Below, piece after piece: positions 8,720 through 17,356 of a stretch of 64,000 bases of DNA. The translations under genes were made by a program, and so were the position numbers. Origin of the DNA: Desemzia incerta (lineage in GTDB: Bacteria; Bacillota; Bacilli; Lactobacillales; Carnobacteriaceae); NCBI RefSeq assembly GCF_900115825.1, contig NZ_FOXW01000001.1, positions 124,001 through 188,000 on the forward strand. Direction: 5' to 3'. Position 1 is the first letter of the stretch. Each line of letters starts with the position of its first letter. Below the pieces are notes generated by a model. It searched no databases, had not been told where the DNA came from, and saw only the letters and a program-made list of their open reading frames with translations.

Positions 8720-10804
8720 TTATTCAAAAAATCCTCTTTTATCCCGTTCATTGACGACTTGTTCCATAAAGTATTGTTGACTGTTTACTAAAGGCGCATC
8801 ATTTTGGATCAATTGATAAGAGCCATCCGCCAGTTGCTGGCGCGCTTTTACATTGTCTTTTAAATAAACCTCTAAGATAGATAAGATAGTCTGATTGATT
8901 TCGTCATCTAAAATGGGAAACTCAATCTCAACGCGCTTGACCATATTTCGTGTCATCATATCTGCAGAGGATAAATACAACTTATGCGCTCCGTTATGAC
9001 GGAAGTAGTAAATCCGACTGTGTTCCAAAAAGCGGCCGACAATACTGATTACACGAATATTTTCGCTCACACCAGGGATTTGTGACCGCAAGCAACAGAT
9101 TCCTCGAATGATCAAGTCGATTTTAACACCAGCTTGACTGGCCTCATACAATTTTTCTATCACGACTTTGTCCGTTAAAGAATTCATTTTAGCAATCATA
9201 TGCCCATTCCCGAATTGTTGATGAAAAGCTATTTCTGCATCAATATCTTCTATATAAGAATCACGGATATCAAATGGAGATACAGTCAAATGATGGTAAA
9301 CAGGCTGCTGGGAATAACCGCTCAAATAGTTGAAGAAATTGGTGGCATCTTCTCCCATTTCCTTATTAGTAGTGATCAGCCCCATATCTGTATACAATTT
9401 GGCTGTAGAATCATTGTAATTCCCAGTTCCTAAATGAACATAGCGGGTAAGAGTGTTGCCATTCTTTTTGACCACTAAAGAGATTTTGCTGTGTGTTTTA
9501 AGATTGTTCATGCCATAAATCACGTGACAACCGGCTTCTTCCAATTCTTTTGCCCATTGAACATTTCGTTCCTCATCGAAACGAGCTTTCAATTCCACGA
9601 GCACAGTTACTTGCTTCCCATTATCAGCCGCTTGTTTCAAAGCTTGAACGATCGGTGAATCGCTGCTGACCCGGTACAGCGTTTGTTTAATTGCCAATAC
9701 ATGAGGGTCTTCAGCTGCTTGCTGGATAAACTCGACGATCGGATAAAATGAATCATACGGATGATGAAAAAAGAGGTCTTTTTCATCCGCTAGCTCATAA
9801 ATGGTTTTTTCGGTCAACTCTTTAGGATACACCGGAGAAAAAGGCGGATAACTTAAAGTCGACAACCCCTGGGAAAGATAGGTTGCGATGTCTCCTAAAA
9901 CAGTCAAATCTAAAGGACCATCCATCAGATAGACATCTCGGGCTTCCAATTCCAATGCAGTTGTTAAATAATCGATATCTTCTTGGATAGTTTCATAAGG
10001 ATCCCTGAAGTCGACTTCTAAACGAACAGCCATCCCTTTTTTTCGCTCTTTCAAATAATCTTCAATCACAATGAGCAGATCTTCAGCACCTTGTTCGTGG
10101 ATCTCCAAGTCTGCATTGCGAGTTACCCGAAAATTGAAGGTACTGGTGACCGCGTAGCCGTTGAACAAAGAACCGATGTAATGCGTCACTAAATCTTCTG
10201 TGTAGAGGAGAGTGACTTCATCACCGATTTCAATCGGAACGAATTGGTCCGCTAAAGCAGGTAAAGGAACGACCGCTACTTCTGATGCCCCATCTTTTTC
10301 TAAATGGACAAAGACGTTGATCAATTTATTTTGCAAATTAGGAAAAGGGCGATAAGCATCAATACCTAAAGGAGTCAGCGTTGGGAAAATCAACTCGAAA
10401 AAAACATTTTCTGCCAACTGTTTTTCTTCAGGAGATAAGTCGTTGATGGATTTGAAAAAAACACCATACTGGGTCAATTCTTGGGTCACTTCTTTATATA
10501 GTGAATACTGATATTCTACATTTAAGCGATTTTTTACCGAAATAGCTTCTAATTGTTCCTCAGGAGATAATTGAGTCTTGTTATCAGTTTGAGTGTAATT
10601 GGACTTTACTTGATCTTGTAATCCCGCTACACGAACCATAAAAAATTCGTCTAGATTCGAACTCCCGATTCCAAGGAACCGCAGCTGTTCTAATAAAGGG
10701 TTTTGTTGAGAGTCGGCCTCCGATAAAACCCGGTAATTAAAATCCAGCCAACTCAATTCTCTGTTTTCATATAATTCTGGATTCGCATAGTCTATTTTTG
10801 ACAT
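8720..10804 (-). CDS. ppk: Polyphosphate kinase 1
   Basis: 694 residues, full length for PPK1. It reversibly transfers the ATP gamma-phosphate onto inorganic polyphosphate. The N-terminal domain begins YENRELSWLDFNYRVL. The phosphorylated histidine is His457 in YVHLGTGNYND. A second catalytic His lies in GRFLEHSRIYYF, and the conserved LSSADMMTRN motif follows. The gene lies 26 bp behind ppx on the same strand with its own GGGGG/GAGG ribosome site, so the two form an operon coupling polyphosphate synthesis and breakdown. The family assignment is not in doubt. Confidence 0.96.
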   Translation of the reverse strand: MSKIDYANPELYENRELSWLDFNYRVLSEADSQQNPLLEQLRFLGIGSSNLDEFFMVRVAGLQDQVKSNYTQTDNKTQLSPEEQLEAISVKNRLNVEYQYSLYKEVTQELTQYGVFFKSINDLSPEEKQLAENVFFELIFPTLTPLGIDAYRPFPNLQNKLINVFVHLEKDGASEVAVVPLPALADQFVPIEIGDEVTLLYTEDLVTHYIGSLFNGYAVTSTFNFRVTRNADLEIHEQGAEDLLIVIEDYLKERKKGMAVRLEVDFRDPYETIQEDIDYLTTALELEARDVYLMDGPLDLTVLGDIATYLSQGLSTLSYPPFSPVYPKELTEKTIYELADEKDLFFHHPYDSFYPIVEFIQQAAEDPHVLAIKQTLYRVSSDSPIVQALKQAADNGKQVTVLVELKARFDEERNVQWAKELEEAGCHVIYGMNNLKTHSKISLVVKKNGNTLTRYVHLGTGNYNDSTAKLYTDMGLITTNKEMGEDATNFFNYLSGYSQQPVYHHLTVSPFDIRDSYIEDIDAEIAFHQQFGNGHMIAKMNSLTDKVVIEKLYEASQAGVKIDLIIRGICCLRSQIPGVSENIRVISIVGRFLEHSRIYYFRHNGAHKLYLSSADMMTRNMVKRVEIEFPILDDEINQTILSILEVYLKDNVKARQQLADGSYQLIQNDAPLVNSQQYFMEQVVNERDKRGFFE

Positions 10805-10830
10805 TCCTCTACCCCCCTTTGAAGAAGCTG

Positions 10831-12390
10831 TTAAGACGTATAAACCGGGTCATCAGCCTCTATAAATTGAATATCCACTTTTGCATCTAATATGCGTTCT
10901 AAATGTTTTTTCTGTCTATTGGCCCTGTACTCCTCAGCTAAAACATCGCCTTTATGAACAATACGAAGGGTATAAGTGTCATCATCTGTTTTTTCAATAG
11001 CCAGATCTTTGACGACATTGATATGGGAATCATTTAAAGCTTCACTGAATTTGATAATGCCGCCAAGATGATGCAGCAGGGTAAGTTCATCCTCTGTGAA
11101 CCAGTCTTTTATTTCTTTGATGTACTGCTTCAATAAAGATTTGTTTTTATAACTTGCTAAGAGAGCCAATATAACGCGGTCTTTATGGTTCAAACCAGCT
11201 AAGTTGCTGTTGGCAATAATGTAAAAAGTATTTTGAGATTGAGCATCGTTGTCGATGTAACTGCCCAAGTAATACAAGTAAGATCCAGAACGCAAACACG
11301 TTTTCCAATACGCATCAGCTTCTAAAATATTTTCATTGGCTAGGACAGAGAATAATTTATCTGCGATAGAGACCCGCTGTCTAGCGACCATAGGATGAAT
11401 ATTATATAAGCGAGCAGTGCGTTCTACGGTTTGTTTACGAATTTCATGCAAATCGAATGGGTGATTGTGGTGAATGTTCAAGTACTCCATTATGACCCCT
11501 TCGCGCAATCCTTTATTGCTGAAAATAAAAGCAGAGGCTTTTACAGTATCGAATAAAGCATTGAACACTAGATTTGCCGGCAAAATAATATCTGTCCGGT
11601 CACGGCTCAAACCATCTAAATCATTCAACTCGTCGGTATCAAGGTTTTCCAATGTATCTAATGTTTTACTTAAATGTTCTCTTTCCATTTGGTAACCATG
11701 AATCCCGGCCAGCGGATAATCGATCATCCGCTGGTGGATATTGGCAATATTCCTTGCGCTCCCGCCGATAGCAATAACAGGGACTTTTTTCTCTTGGATC
11801 CAAGGGAGAGAAGAAAATTGTTCCTGAATAAAGCTTTTTGCTTTCTTGATCGCTTTACGGTCATTATGAGCTTTTCCGTCAAAAAACATCTCTTTCAGTG
11901 TGACGACTCCAAAAGGGAAACTAATAGAATGCACTAATTTCTTGTCTTCAAAATAAGTGATCTCTGTACTTCCTCCACCAATGTCTATTGTAACTCCATT
12001 TGGCTCGTCGATAGAGTGCAGTACGGCGTAATTCCCGTAATAGGCTTCTTGTTCTTCAGCCAATAAAGTAATTTTGATGCCAGTTTCTTCTTTAATATGG
12101 TCTAAAATTTCTTGCTGATTTTTTGATTGCCTTATAGCTGCAGTAGCTACCGGCATCAAAGTGTCTACTTCGTATTGAATCGCTACTTGTTTAAAGCTGT
12201 GCATGATTTTGGTTAATTTGTCGATACCTTCTTGGTTTAAGATTTTCTCTTCTGAAAGGTATAAATACAAACGAGCAGGGGTTTTAATGTTTTGCAATTC
12301 ATGAAGATTGTAATAAGCGTCTGTTTCAAAAATAACCAACCGAACGGTGTTGGAACCGATATCGATTAAACCAATTCTTTCTGTTGACAT
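10831..12390 (-). CDS. ppx: Exopolyphosphatase / Ppx-GppA phosphatase
   Basis: 519 residues. An ASKHA-type ATPase fold is visible at the N-terminus (GLIDIGSNTVRLVIFE) with the second phosphate loop VTIDIGGGSTEITYFE (~residue 140). The C-terminal half is HD-like, as in long Ppx proteins. It releases phosphate from polyphosphate ends and may also act on pppGpp. The ribosome site GAGG (+ strand 12398-12401), seven bases before the ATG, lies inside the 3' arm of a large hairpin (12397-12446). Translation and read-through from upstream therefore depend on that structure. First gene of the ppx-ppk pair. Confidence 0.93.
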   Translation of the reverse strand: MSTERIGLIDIGSNTVRLVIFETDAYYNLHELQNIKTPARLYLYLSEEKILNQEGIDKLTKIMHSFKQVAIQYEVDTLMPVATAAIRQSKNQQEILDHIKEETGIKITLLAEEQEAYYGNYAVLHSIDEPNGVTIDIGGGSTEITYFEDKKLVHSISFPFGVVTLKEMFFDGKAHNDRKAIKKAKSFIQEQFSSLPWIQEKKVPVIAIGGSARNIANIHQRMIDYPLAGIHGYQMEREHLSKTLDTLENLDTDELNDLDGLSRDRTDIILPANLVFNALFDTVKASAFIFSNKGLREGVIMEYLNIHHNHPFDLHEIRKQTVERTARLYNIHPMVARQRVSIADKLFSVLANENILEADAYWKTCLRSGSYLYYLGSYIDNDAQSQNTFYIIANSNLAGLNHKDRVILALLASYKNKSLLKQYIKEIKDWFTEDELTLLHHLGGIIKFSEALNDSHINVVKDLAIEKTDDDTYTLRIVHKGDVLAEEYRANRQKKHLERILDAKVDIQFIEADDPVYTS

Positions 12391-12396
12391 AAAAAG

Positions 12397-12446
12397 ACCT
12401 CATTCCTGTAAGAAACTTTTATAAGTTTATCTTACTGGAATGAGGT
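12397..12446 (-). promoter_or_regulatory. Hairpin containing the ppx ribosome site; terminator or attenuator
   Basis: ACCTCATTCC and GGAATGAGGT (10 bp) plus an inner GTAAGA/TCTTAC stem form a hairpin in the 5' leader of ppx. Read on the minus strand its 3' arm ends GGAATGAGGTC followed by five T and the ATG. The same bases therefore serve as terminator arm, U-tract and ribosome site. It also lies downstream of the deoxyribosyltransferase gene on the same strand. On the plus strand the T-run is longer (7 T). Confidence 0.72.
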
Positions 12447-12518
12447 TTTTTTGTCTAAAATTTGAGATGTAGCAAGGTTTTTAAGCAAATTGGAATGTTC
12501 AGAAAGATGTCAGACGTG

Positions 12519-12998
12519 TTACAAATATGACTGAATGCCTTTCAATAAGTCAGCAGAGTTAGTGTAGATTGCTCCATTCATTTTTATCAAGCCGACTGTA
12601 TAAAGATTAATGTACGCAAATTGCGACTCTGCCGGCTGTTGCAAGGCGTCTAATTTTTGTTTATTGGTTGCTCCTTGTTGACGAGAATCACTGAATAAGC
12701 CGACAATCGGTATTCCAGCTTGGTAAGCTACACCGATCTCTGAAGCTACTCCGACATCGATTGCAGGACCGTCTAATACAGCTACCATTAAAGAACTGCT
12801 TAGTAAAGCATCGGTATCATATTTGGCGATAGCAATAGAATCTGCATAAGCGTTTTTATCATTGATGTCACCTTGTTCTTGAGGAGCATAAACCTCAACT
12901 TCAGGATAGTGCTCGCGAATTTTATTTATTAAAAATTCATTATAAGTATATTCCATTTCTGAAAAAAGCGGACTGGCATAATAGATTTTATTCGACAT
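12519..12998 (-). CDS. Nucleoside 2-deoxyribosyltransferase
   Basis: 159 residues, normal for the family. The N-terminal KIYYASPLFS matches the substrate-loop region of nucleoside deoxyribosyltransferases. The conserved D-G-P motif (VAVLDGPAIDVGVASEIGVA) supplies the catalytic region, with the Glu in SEIG the likely nucleophile. It exchanges bases between 2'-deoxyribonucleosides for salvage and is common in Lactobacillales. GGGGGAAGAA precedes the ATG. The terminator-like hairpin at 12397-12446 separates it from ppx. Confidence 0.9.
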   Translation of the reverse strand: MSNKIYYASPLFSEMEYTYNEFLINKIREHYPEVEVYAPQEQGDINDKNAYADSIAIAKYDTDALLSSSLMVAVLDGPAIDVGVASEIGVAYQAGIPIVGLFSDSRQQGATNKQKLDALQQPAESQFAYINLYTVGLIKMNGAIYTNSADLLKGIQSYL

Positions 12999-13163
12999 TT
13001 TTCTTCCCCCTTATGTAATGTTACAGAACCATTATACTACAAATAGATATTGTAATAAAAAGTAAAAGGAAAGAAATGTAGTAAACTAGATTATTGGGTA
13101 TAATGTAGAAGGCTTAAGGAAACGGATAAAAAATATAAAAAACATTTAGAAAGGCGTTGTCTT

Positions 13164-14330
13164 ATGAAGAAGAGAACCATGAGTTTTTGTTTAGTGCTTG
13201 GAATGATGATGACAGTTTTTGTTCCAACAGTAGGAGAAGCAGCAACTTTAGAAGAAATCAAAATACAACAACAATCTAAACAGAGTGAAATGATTTTGCT
13301 AGACAACCAAATCAACGACAAATTGAGTGAAGTAAATGCAAAAAATGCTGAACTGGAATTGGTCGAACAAGAAATGGTCACTCTAGAAAATACAGTAGAA
13401 GAAACAGGGAAAGAAATTGCAGCACAAGAAGAAATCGTTGAAGAACGTTTAGAACAAGCAAAAGATCGACTAAAAACGATCCAAACAACAGAAGTCAATC
13501 AAAACACTGTACTTAGTCTGATTGAATCAGAAAGTGTTACTGACTTTTTGAATAGAGCTTATGTACTTATGACGCTTCAATCTGCTGGAAATGACCAAGT
13601 AGACATGGCGCAAGAAGAAGCTGAAGAATTGGAAGCTTTAAAAGAAGAACAAGCAGCAGAAATTGCTGAATTGAAAGAGCAATCACAATTAGCTCAAGAA
13701 CAAAAAGAAGCGTTAAATAAAGAAGTTGCGAGCTTGCAACAAACAATGGATGAAAACAAAGCTTTATTAGATCAATTAGATAAAGAAAGAGCTACTGAAG
13801 AAACGCGCTTAGCAGAAGAAGAACGTTTAGCTAAAGAAAAAGCAGAAGCTGAGAAAGCTGCAGCTGAAGCTGAAAAAGTAAACAATGAAAAAGTAAACAA
13901 TGAAAAAGTTGTTGCAACACAAACTGTTTCAACAGAAAAAACAGCACCTTCCACAACTAAAGTAGCTGTTAAAGAAGAAAATCCAGTCAGCAACAAGAAA
14001 ACAGAAGAGAAACCAGAACCTGCAAAAACAGAAACTAGTTCATCAAGCAAAACGATTGTCGTTTCAGCAACTGGTTACTCAACACAACAAGCTGGGTTGA
14101 GCACTCATACGGCAACTGGTATTGATTTGAGAGTCAACTCGCGCGTCATCGCAGTTGATCCAAGCGTCATTCCTTTAGGTTCTAAAGTAGAGATTCCAGG
14201 ATATGGTGTATTTATTGCTGGAGATACTGGTGGAGCCATCAAAGGAAATAAAATCGATATTCACTTCTCAACTGTTCAACAAGCATTGAGCTGGGGAAGA
14301 AGAACGATCACAATCAAAATTTTAGACTAA
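13164..14330 (+). CDS. Secreted coiled-coil protein with C-terminal 3D domain
   Basis: 388 residues. Signal peptide 1-28 (MKKRTMSFCLVLGMMM, cleavage near GEA-A). A PcsB/Spr-like coiled coil spans ~30-220 and is very rich in Glu, Gln and Ala; a Lys/Glu/Thr-rich linker spans ~220-300. The C-terminal 3D domain keeps its three aspartates in AVDPSVIPLG, AGDTGGAIKG and KIDIHF. The domain is shared with lytic transglycosylases of the MltA/YocH kind, so a peptidoglycan-remodelling role is likely. The linker contains a short duplicated EKVNN unit. The ribosome site AAAGG lies upstream of the ATG. The small gene at 14354 follows closely. Confidence 0.88.
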   Translation: MKKRTMSFCLVLGMMMTVFVPTVGEAATLEEIKIQQQSKQSEMILLDNQINDKLSEVNAKNAELELVEQEMVTLENTVEETGKEIAAQEEIVEERLEQAKDRLKTIQTTEVNQNTVLSLIESESVTDFLNRAYVLMTLQSAGNDQVDMAQEEAEELEALKEEQAAEIAELKEQSQLAQEQKEALNKEVASLQQTMDENKALLDQLDKERATEETRLAEEERLAKEKAEAEKAAAEAEKVNNEKVNNEKVVATQTVSTEKTAPSTTKVAVKEENPVSNKKTEEKPEPAKTETSSSSKTIVVSATGYSTQQAGLSTHTATGIDLRVNSRVIAVDPSVIPLGSKVEIPGYGVFIAGDTGGAIKGNKIDIHFSTVQQALSWGRRTITIKILD

Positions 14331-14353
14331 AATGAGCTAAACAGGTGATGAAA

Positions 14354-14614
14354 ATGGAAAATACAATAGATATTGATTTTTATCAAGATAAAGACGAAGA
14401 TGCTTTTTTAGATGCATGGGAAGAAAAGTATGGCGAACTTGAAGAAAGTGAGATAGATGCACTCTATCAAGCCATTGCTGAAGATATTCACCAGCAAGTA
14501 GAAGCGCAAGAACACAAATTAGGCAAGAAATACGTCTATAAAGAAGTGTTCGTTGGATACTCTGATTTCAACAATTTCAATCAGCTGTATTTATTCAGTC
14601 AAAAAAAGAACTAA
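14354..14614 (+). CDS. Small acidic protein of unknown function
   Basis: I start it at the ATG at 14354 because AGGTGA (14342-14347) sits at the right distance; the GTG and ATG at 14345 and 14348 overlap that site. This gives 86 residues. It is strongly acidic in the first two thirds (many Asp/Glu, e.g. YQDKDEDAFLDAWEEKYGELEESE) and has no signal peptide or membrane segment. It lies 23 bp behind the 3D-domain gene and ends at a clear terminator, so the two are probably co-transcribed. I do not recognise the family. Confidence 0.72.
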   Translation: MENTIDIDFYQDKDEDAFLDAWEEKYGELEESEIDALYQAIAEDIHQQVEAQEHKLGKKYVYKEVFVGYSDFNNFNQLYLFSQKKN

Positions 14615-14626
14615 ATATTGTTACAA

Positions 14627-14663
14627 AAAAACAACGACAGAGCTCACATCTGTCGTTGTTTTT
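14627..14663. terminator. Terminator after the 3D-domain operon
   Basis: AAAAACAACGACAGA pairs exactly with TCTGTCGTTGTTTTT across a 7-nt loop. Confidence 0.93.
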
Positions 14664-14763
14664 CAATTACTGATATAATAGAAGTCATACGATAGTAACT
14701 AAAATTCCGATTTTTTTAAAAAATAAATGACACATAATACAAGTAGACAGGAGAATTTAGTAA

Positions 14764-16536
14764 ATGGCAAGCGACCTTATTAACAATAAACTCATGTTAC
14801 TACCTGATTTACCAGGTTGTTATGTGATGAAAAATAAAGACAATGAAATTATTTATATTGGAAAAGCTAAAAACTTAAAAAATCGTGTTCGTTCTTATTT
14901 CAAAGGAAGCCACGAAGGAAAGACTCAATTATTGGTAGAAGAGATCCGAGATTTTGAAACGATCATCACGCAGACAGAAAAAGAGTCACTGTTATTGGAA
15001 ATCACACTGATCAAAAAACATCAGCCGAAGTACAATATTAAACTAAAACAAGGTACGCATTATCCATATATTAAAATTACCAATGAGCGTAATCCACAAT
15101 TAATCATTACTTCTGATGTCAAAAAAGATGGAGGCTATTACTTTGGGCCATACCCAAACGTTTATGCTGCTTCTGAGACACAGCAATTGATCCAAAAAAT
15201 CTATCCGCTCAGAAAATGTAACGGACGGCAAACCAGAGCTTGTCTTTACTACCATATCGGACAATGTATTGGTCCGTGCGATCATGAAATTCCAGAAGAA
15301 GAATACAAAGCTCAAATTGATCGTATCAGACGCTTTTTGAATGGCGATGTAAAAGAAATCAAAACAGAGTTGCGCAGCCGGATGAAAGAAGCTGCAGAAA
15401 AACTTGAGTTTGAAAGAGCGGCAGAGTACCGGAATCAAATTCAACACATCGAAACCACTGTGGAAAGACAAAATATCATTACTAATGATCCTACGCCTAG
15501 AGATGTGTTTAGTTTCTATATGAATAAAGGATGGATATCCATTCAGACATTCTTTATCCGTCAAGCAACATTGATCAAAAGAGAAGCGACTATTTTTCCT
15601 TGTTACGATACACCTCAAGAAGAATTAGCTTCTTACATCGTTCAGTTCTATCAAGAGAAAAATCATATCTTGCCAAAAGAGATTCTGGTGCCTGAAGGAA
15701 TGGACACTGATGTTTTAGAAGAGGTATTGCAGATTTCGGTTCGGACTCCGCAAAAAGGGCGTAAGAAAGATATGCTGGATCTAGCGACCAAAAATAGTGA
15801 AGTCGCATTGAATGAGAAATTCAAATTGATTGAAATGGATGATAAGAAGACTGTTGGGGCGATAGAAGAATTGTCAGAAGCTTTAGGTATTCCTTATATT
15901 CATCGAATCGAAGCCTTTGACCATTCCAACATCCAAGGTACAAGTCCGGTTTCAGCAATGGTTTCGTTTAAAGACGGATCCCCGGATAAAAGCCAATACC
16001 GAAAATACAACATTAAAACCGTTGAGGGAAGTAATGAGTTGGCAACAACTAAAGAAGTCGTCCGCAGAAGATACTCGCGTTTGCTGAAAGAAGGCAGCCC
16101 ATTGCCAGACCTGATTTTAATGGATGGGGGCAAGATTCAAGTCAATGGAGCGATCGATGTGTTGGAAAATGAGTTGGGCTTAGACATTCCAGTAGCTGGG
16201 ATGGTAAAAGACAACAAACATAGAACATCATCGTTAATTTTTGGAGAATACCATCAAATCGTTCCGTTAGAACCGACCAGCCATGCGTTTCATCTTGTTC
16301 AACGAATACAAGATGAAGTTCATAGATTTGCGATCACTTTCCACCGTAAAGTGCGCAGCAAAAACAGTGTCGCTTCTAGATTAGACAGAATAGCCGGTAT
16401 CGGACCAAAACGAAGAAAGAAAATCATGACACATTTTAAATCCGTGAAAAATATCCGTGAAGCCGATGTGGAAGAGATCACTCAATTAGGTATTCCGTTA
16501 GAGATAGCTAAAAAAATAAAAGAAGAGATCAACTAA
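14764..16536 (+). CDS. uvrC: Excinuclease ABC subunit C
   Basis: 590 residues, full length. The GIY-YIG nuclease domain (~13-92; GCYVMKNKDNEIIYIGKA) makes the 3' incision. A Cys cluster in the YPLRKCNGRQTRACLYYHIG region is typical of UvrC. The UVR helical hairpin that contacts UvrB spans ~200-235. The RNase-H-like 5' nuclease domain (HRIEAFDHSNIQG, LILMDGGK) and C-terminal helix-hairpin-helix pair (IAGIGPKRRKKIM) complete the protein. AGGAG precedes the ATG. It is monocistronic with a strong terminator. It acts with UvrAB in nucleotide excision repair. Confidence 0.97.
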   Translation: MASDLINNKLMLLPDLPGCYVMKNKDNEIIYIGKAKNLKNRVRSYFKGSHEGKTQLLVEEIRDFETIITQTEKESLLLEITLIKKHQPKYNIKLKQGTHYPYIKITNERNPQLIITSDVKKDGGYYFGPYPNVYAASETQQLIQKIYPLRKCNGRQTRACLYYHIGQCIGPCDHEIPEEEYKAQIDRIRRFLNGDVKEIKTELRSRMKEAAEKLEFERAAEYRNQIQHIETTVERQNIITNDPTPRDVFSFYMNKGWISIQTFFIRQATLIKREATIFPCYDTPQEELASYIVQFYQEKNHILPKEILVPEGMDTDVLEEVLQISVRTPQKGRKKDMLDLATKNSEVALNEKFKLIEMDDKKTVGAIEELSEALGIPYIHRIEAFDHSNIQGTSPVSAMVSFKDGSPDKSQYRKYNIKTVEGSNELATTKEVVRRRYSRLLKEGSPLPDLILMDGGKIQVNGAIDVLENELGLDIPVAGMVKDNKHRTSSLIFGEYHQIVPLEPTSHAFHLVQRIQDEVHRFAITFHRKVRSKNSVASRLDRIAGIGPKRRKKIMTHFKSVKNIREADVEEITQLGIPLEIAKKIKEEIN

Positions 16537-16538
16537 AC

Positions 16539-16576
16539 AAAAACTCCGAGAATCAGATACGATTCTCGGAGTTTTT
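16539..16576. terminator. Bidirectional terminator between uvrC and the HesB-like gene
   Basis: A 16-bp stem AAAAACTCCGAGAATC / GATTCTCGGAGTTTTT with a 6-nt loop and T-runs on both strands. Confidence 0.94.
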
Positions 16577-16924
16577 TTAGTATAATTTGTTGTCATTGTC
16601 ATCCACAACAGCAATGTCTGGATTGATCATACCAGCGTCGCCAGTCAGGTATAAAGTGTTTTTGTCTTTTTTGTAATCTAATTTTATATTTTCATTCAAG
16701 TCGTCTAAGTGGGTACTTTGAGTGTAAATATCACCGATAGTAGACTCGATAGGTGTGTCTAGTTCTGGATGATCAGTAGTTACTAATTTTAAAGAAAATT
16801 CTCCTCTGATCCCACATGCAAAACCACCTGGAACATCGTTGTAAGAAAGAGCCAATTGCCCTTTATGCTGCTCTTGAATGTGAGCTAAGCGTTCTTGAGC
16901 TGATTCAGTTACCGTTAAAAACAT
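16577..16924 (-). CDS. HesB/YqkB-like iron-sulfur biosynthesis family protein (copy 1)
   Basis: 115 residues of the HesB-like fold, starting MFLTVTESAQERL. True A-type scaffolds carry three conserved cysteines; this one has only Cys37 (in FACGIRG). It more likely belongs to the YqkB-like branch of unknown function. It lies beside a paralogue at 17012-17356 with the same opening and the same C-terminal pattern (GMINPDIAVVDD against GMLNPNVIITDQ). The 87-bp gap and separate ribosome sites allow co-transcription. Confidence 0.75.
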   Translation of the reverse strand: MFLTVTESAQERLAHIQEQHKGQLALSYNDVPGGFACGIRGEFSLKLVTTDHPELDTPIESTIGDIYTQSTHLDDLNENIKLDYKKDKNTLYLTGDAGMINPDIAVVDDNDNKLY

Positions 16925-17011
16925 GGAATGCCTTCTTTCGTTTGAGTTATTCTTATTATTTGTAAGTGATTATACTATAACGCATTTTTTACAAAAAGTC
17001 CATGCCATTGC

Positions 17012-17356
17012 TTAAAGCAGCTGTTGTCCTTCTTGATCTGTGATGATGACGTTCGGGTTCAACATCCCAGATTCACCTTTTAATTCGAGCGTATTTTTTG
17101 CCGGTTTATAATCTAAGGTCATCTGTTGATCTAAATAGGAAAGACTCCATTTTTGTATCGGCAATTTACCAAGAGATGTTTCGATTTCGCCGTCCATGTC
17201 AGGGTTTGGAGTGTTTTGTAACTGAAGAGTAAAAATACCTGTATTTCCACACTCGCATCCAACTTTTGATTCATAATAGATAGCCAAGTTACCTTGATTG
17301 GAAGATTCAGCTTTCTTGATCCGCTCGTGTGCAGCATCTGTAATAGTCAAAAACAT
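17012..17356 (-). CDS. HesB/YqkB-like iron-sulfur biosynthesis family protein (copy 2)
   Basis: 114 residues, same fold as its downstream neighbour (MFLTITDAAHERI). Cysteines differ: Cys34 and Cys36 in KVGCECGNTG, which could bind metal or be redox active, whereas copy 1 keeps one. The pair appears to be an old tandem duplication followed by divergence at the metal-binding loop. AAAGGAGG sits just before the ATG. It is the promoter-proximal gene of the pair, and the long tandem array at 17490-17990 lies upstream. Confidence 0.75.
   Translation of the reverse strand: MFLTITDAAHERIKKAESSNQGNLAIYYESKVGCECGNTGIFTLQLQNTPNPDMDGEIETSLGKLPIQKWSLSYLDQQMTLDYKPAKNTLELKGESGMLNPNVIITDQEGQQLL

Noticed and set aside
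12397-12446. Plain plus-strand terminator
   Set aside because: The plus-strand T-run is good, but no plus-strand gene lies upstream; the arrangement on the minus strand explains it better.
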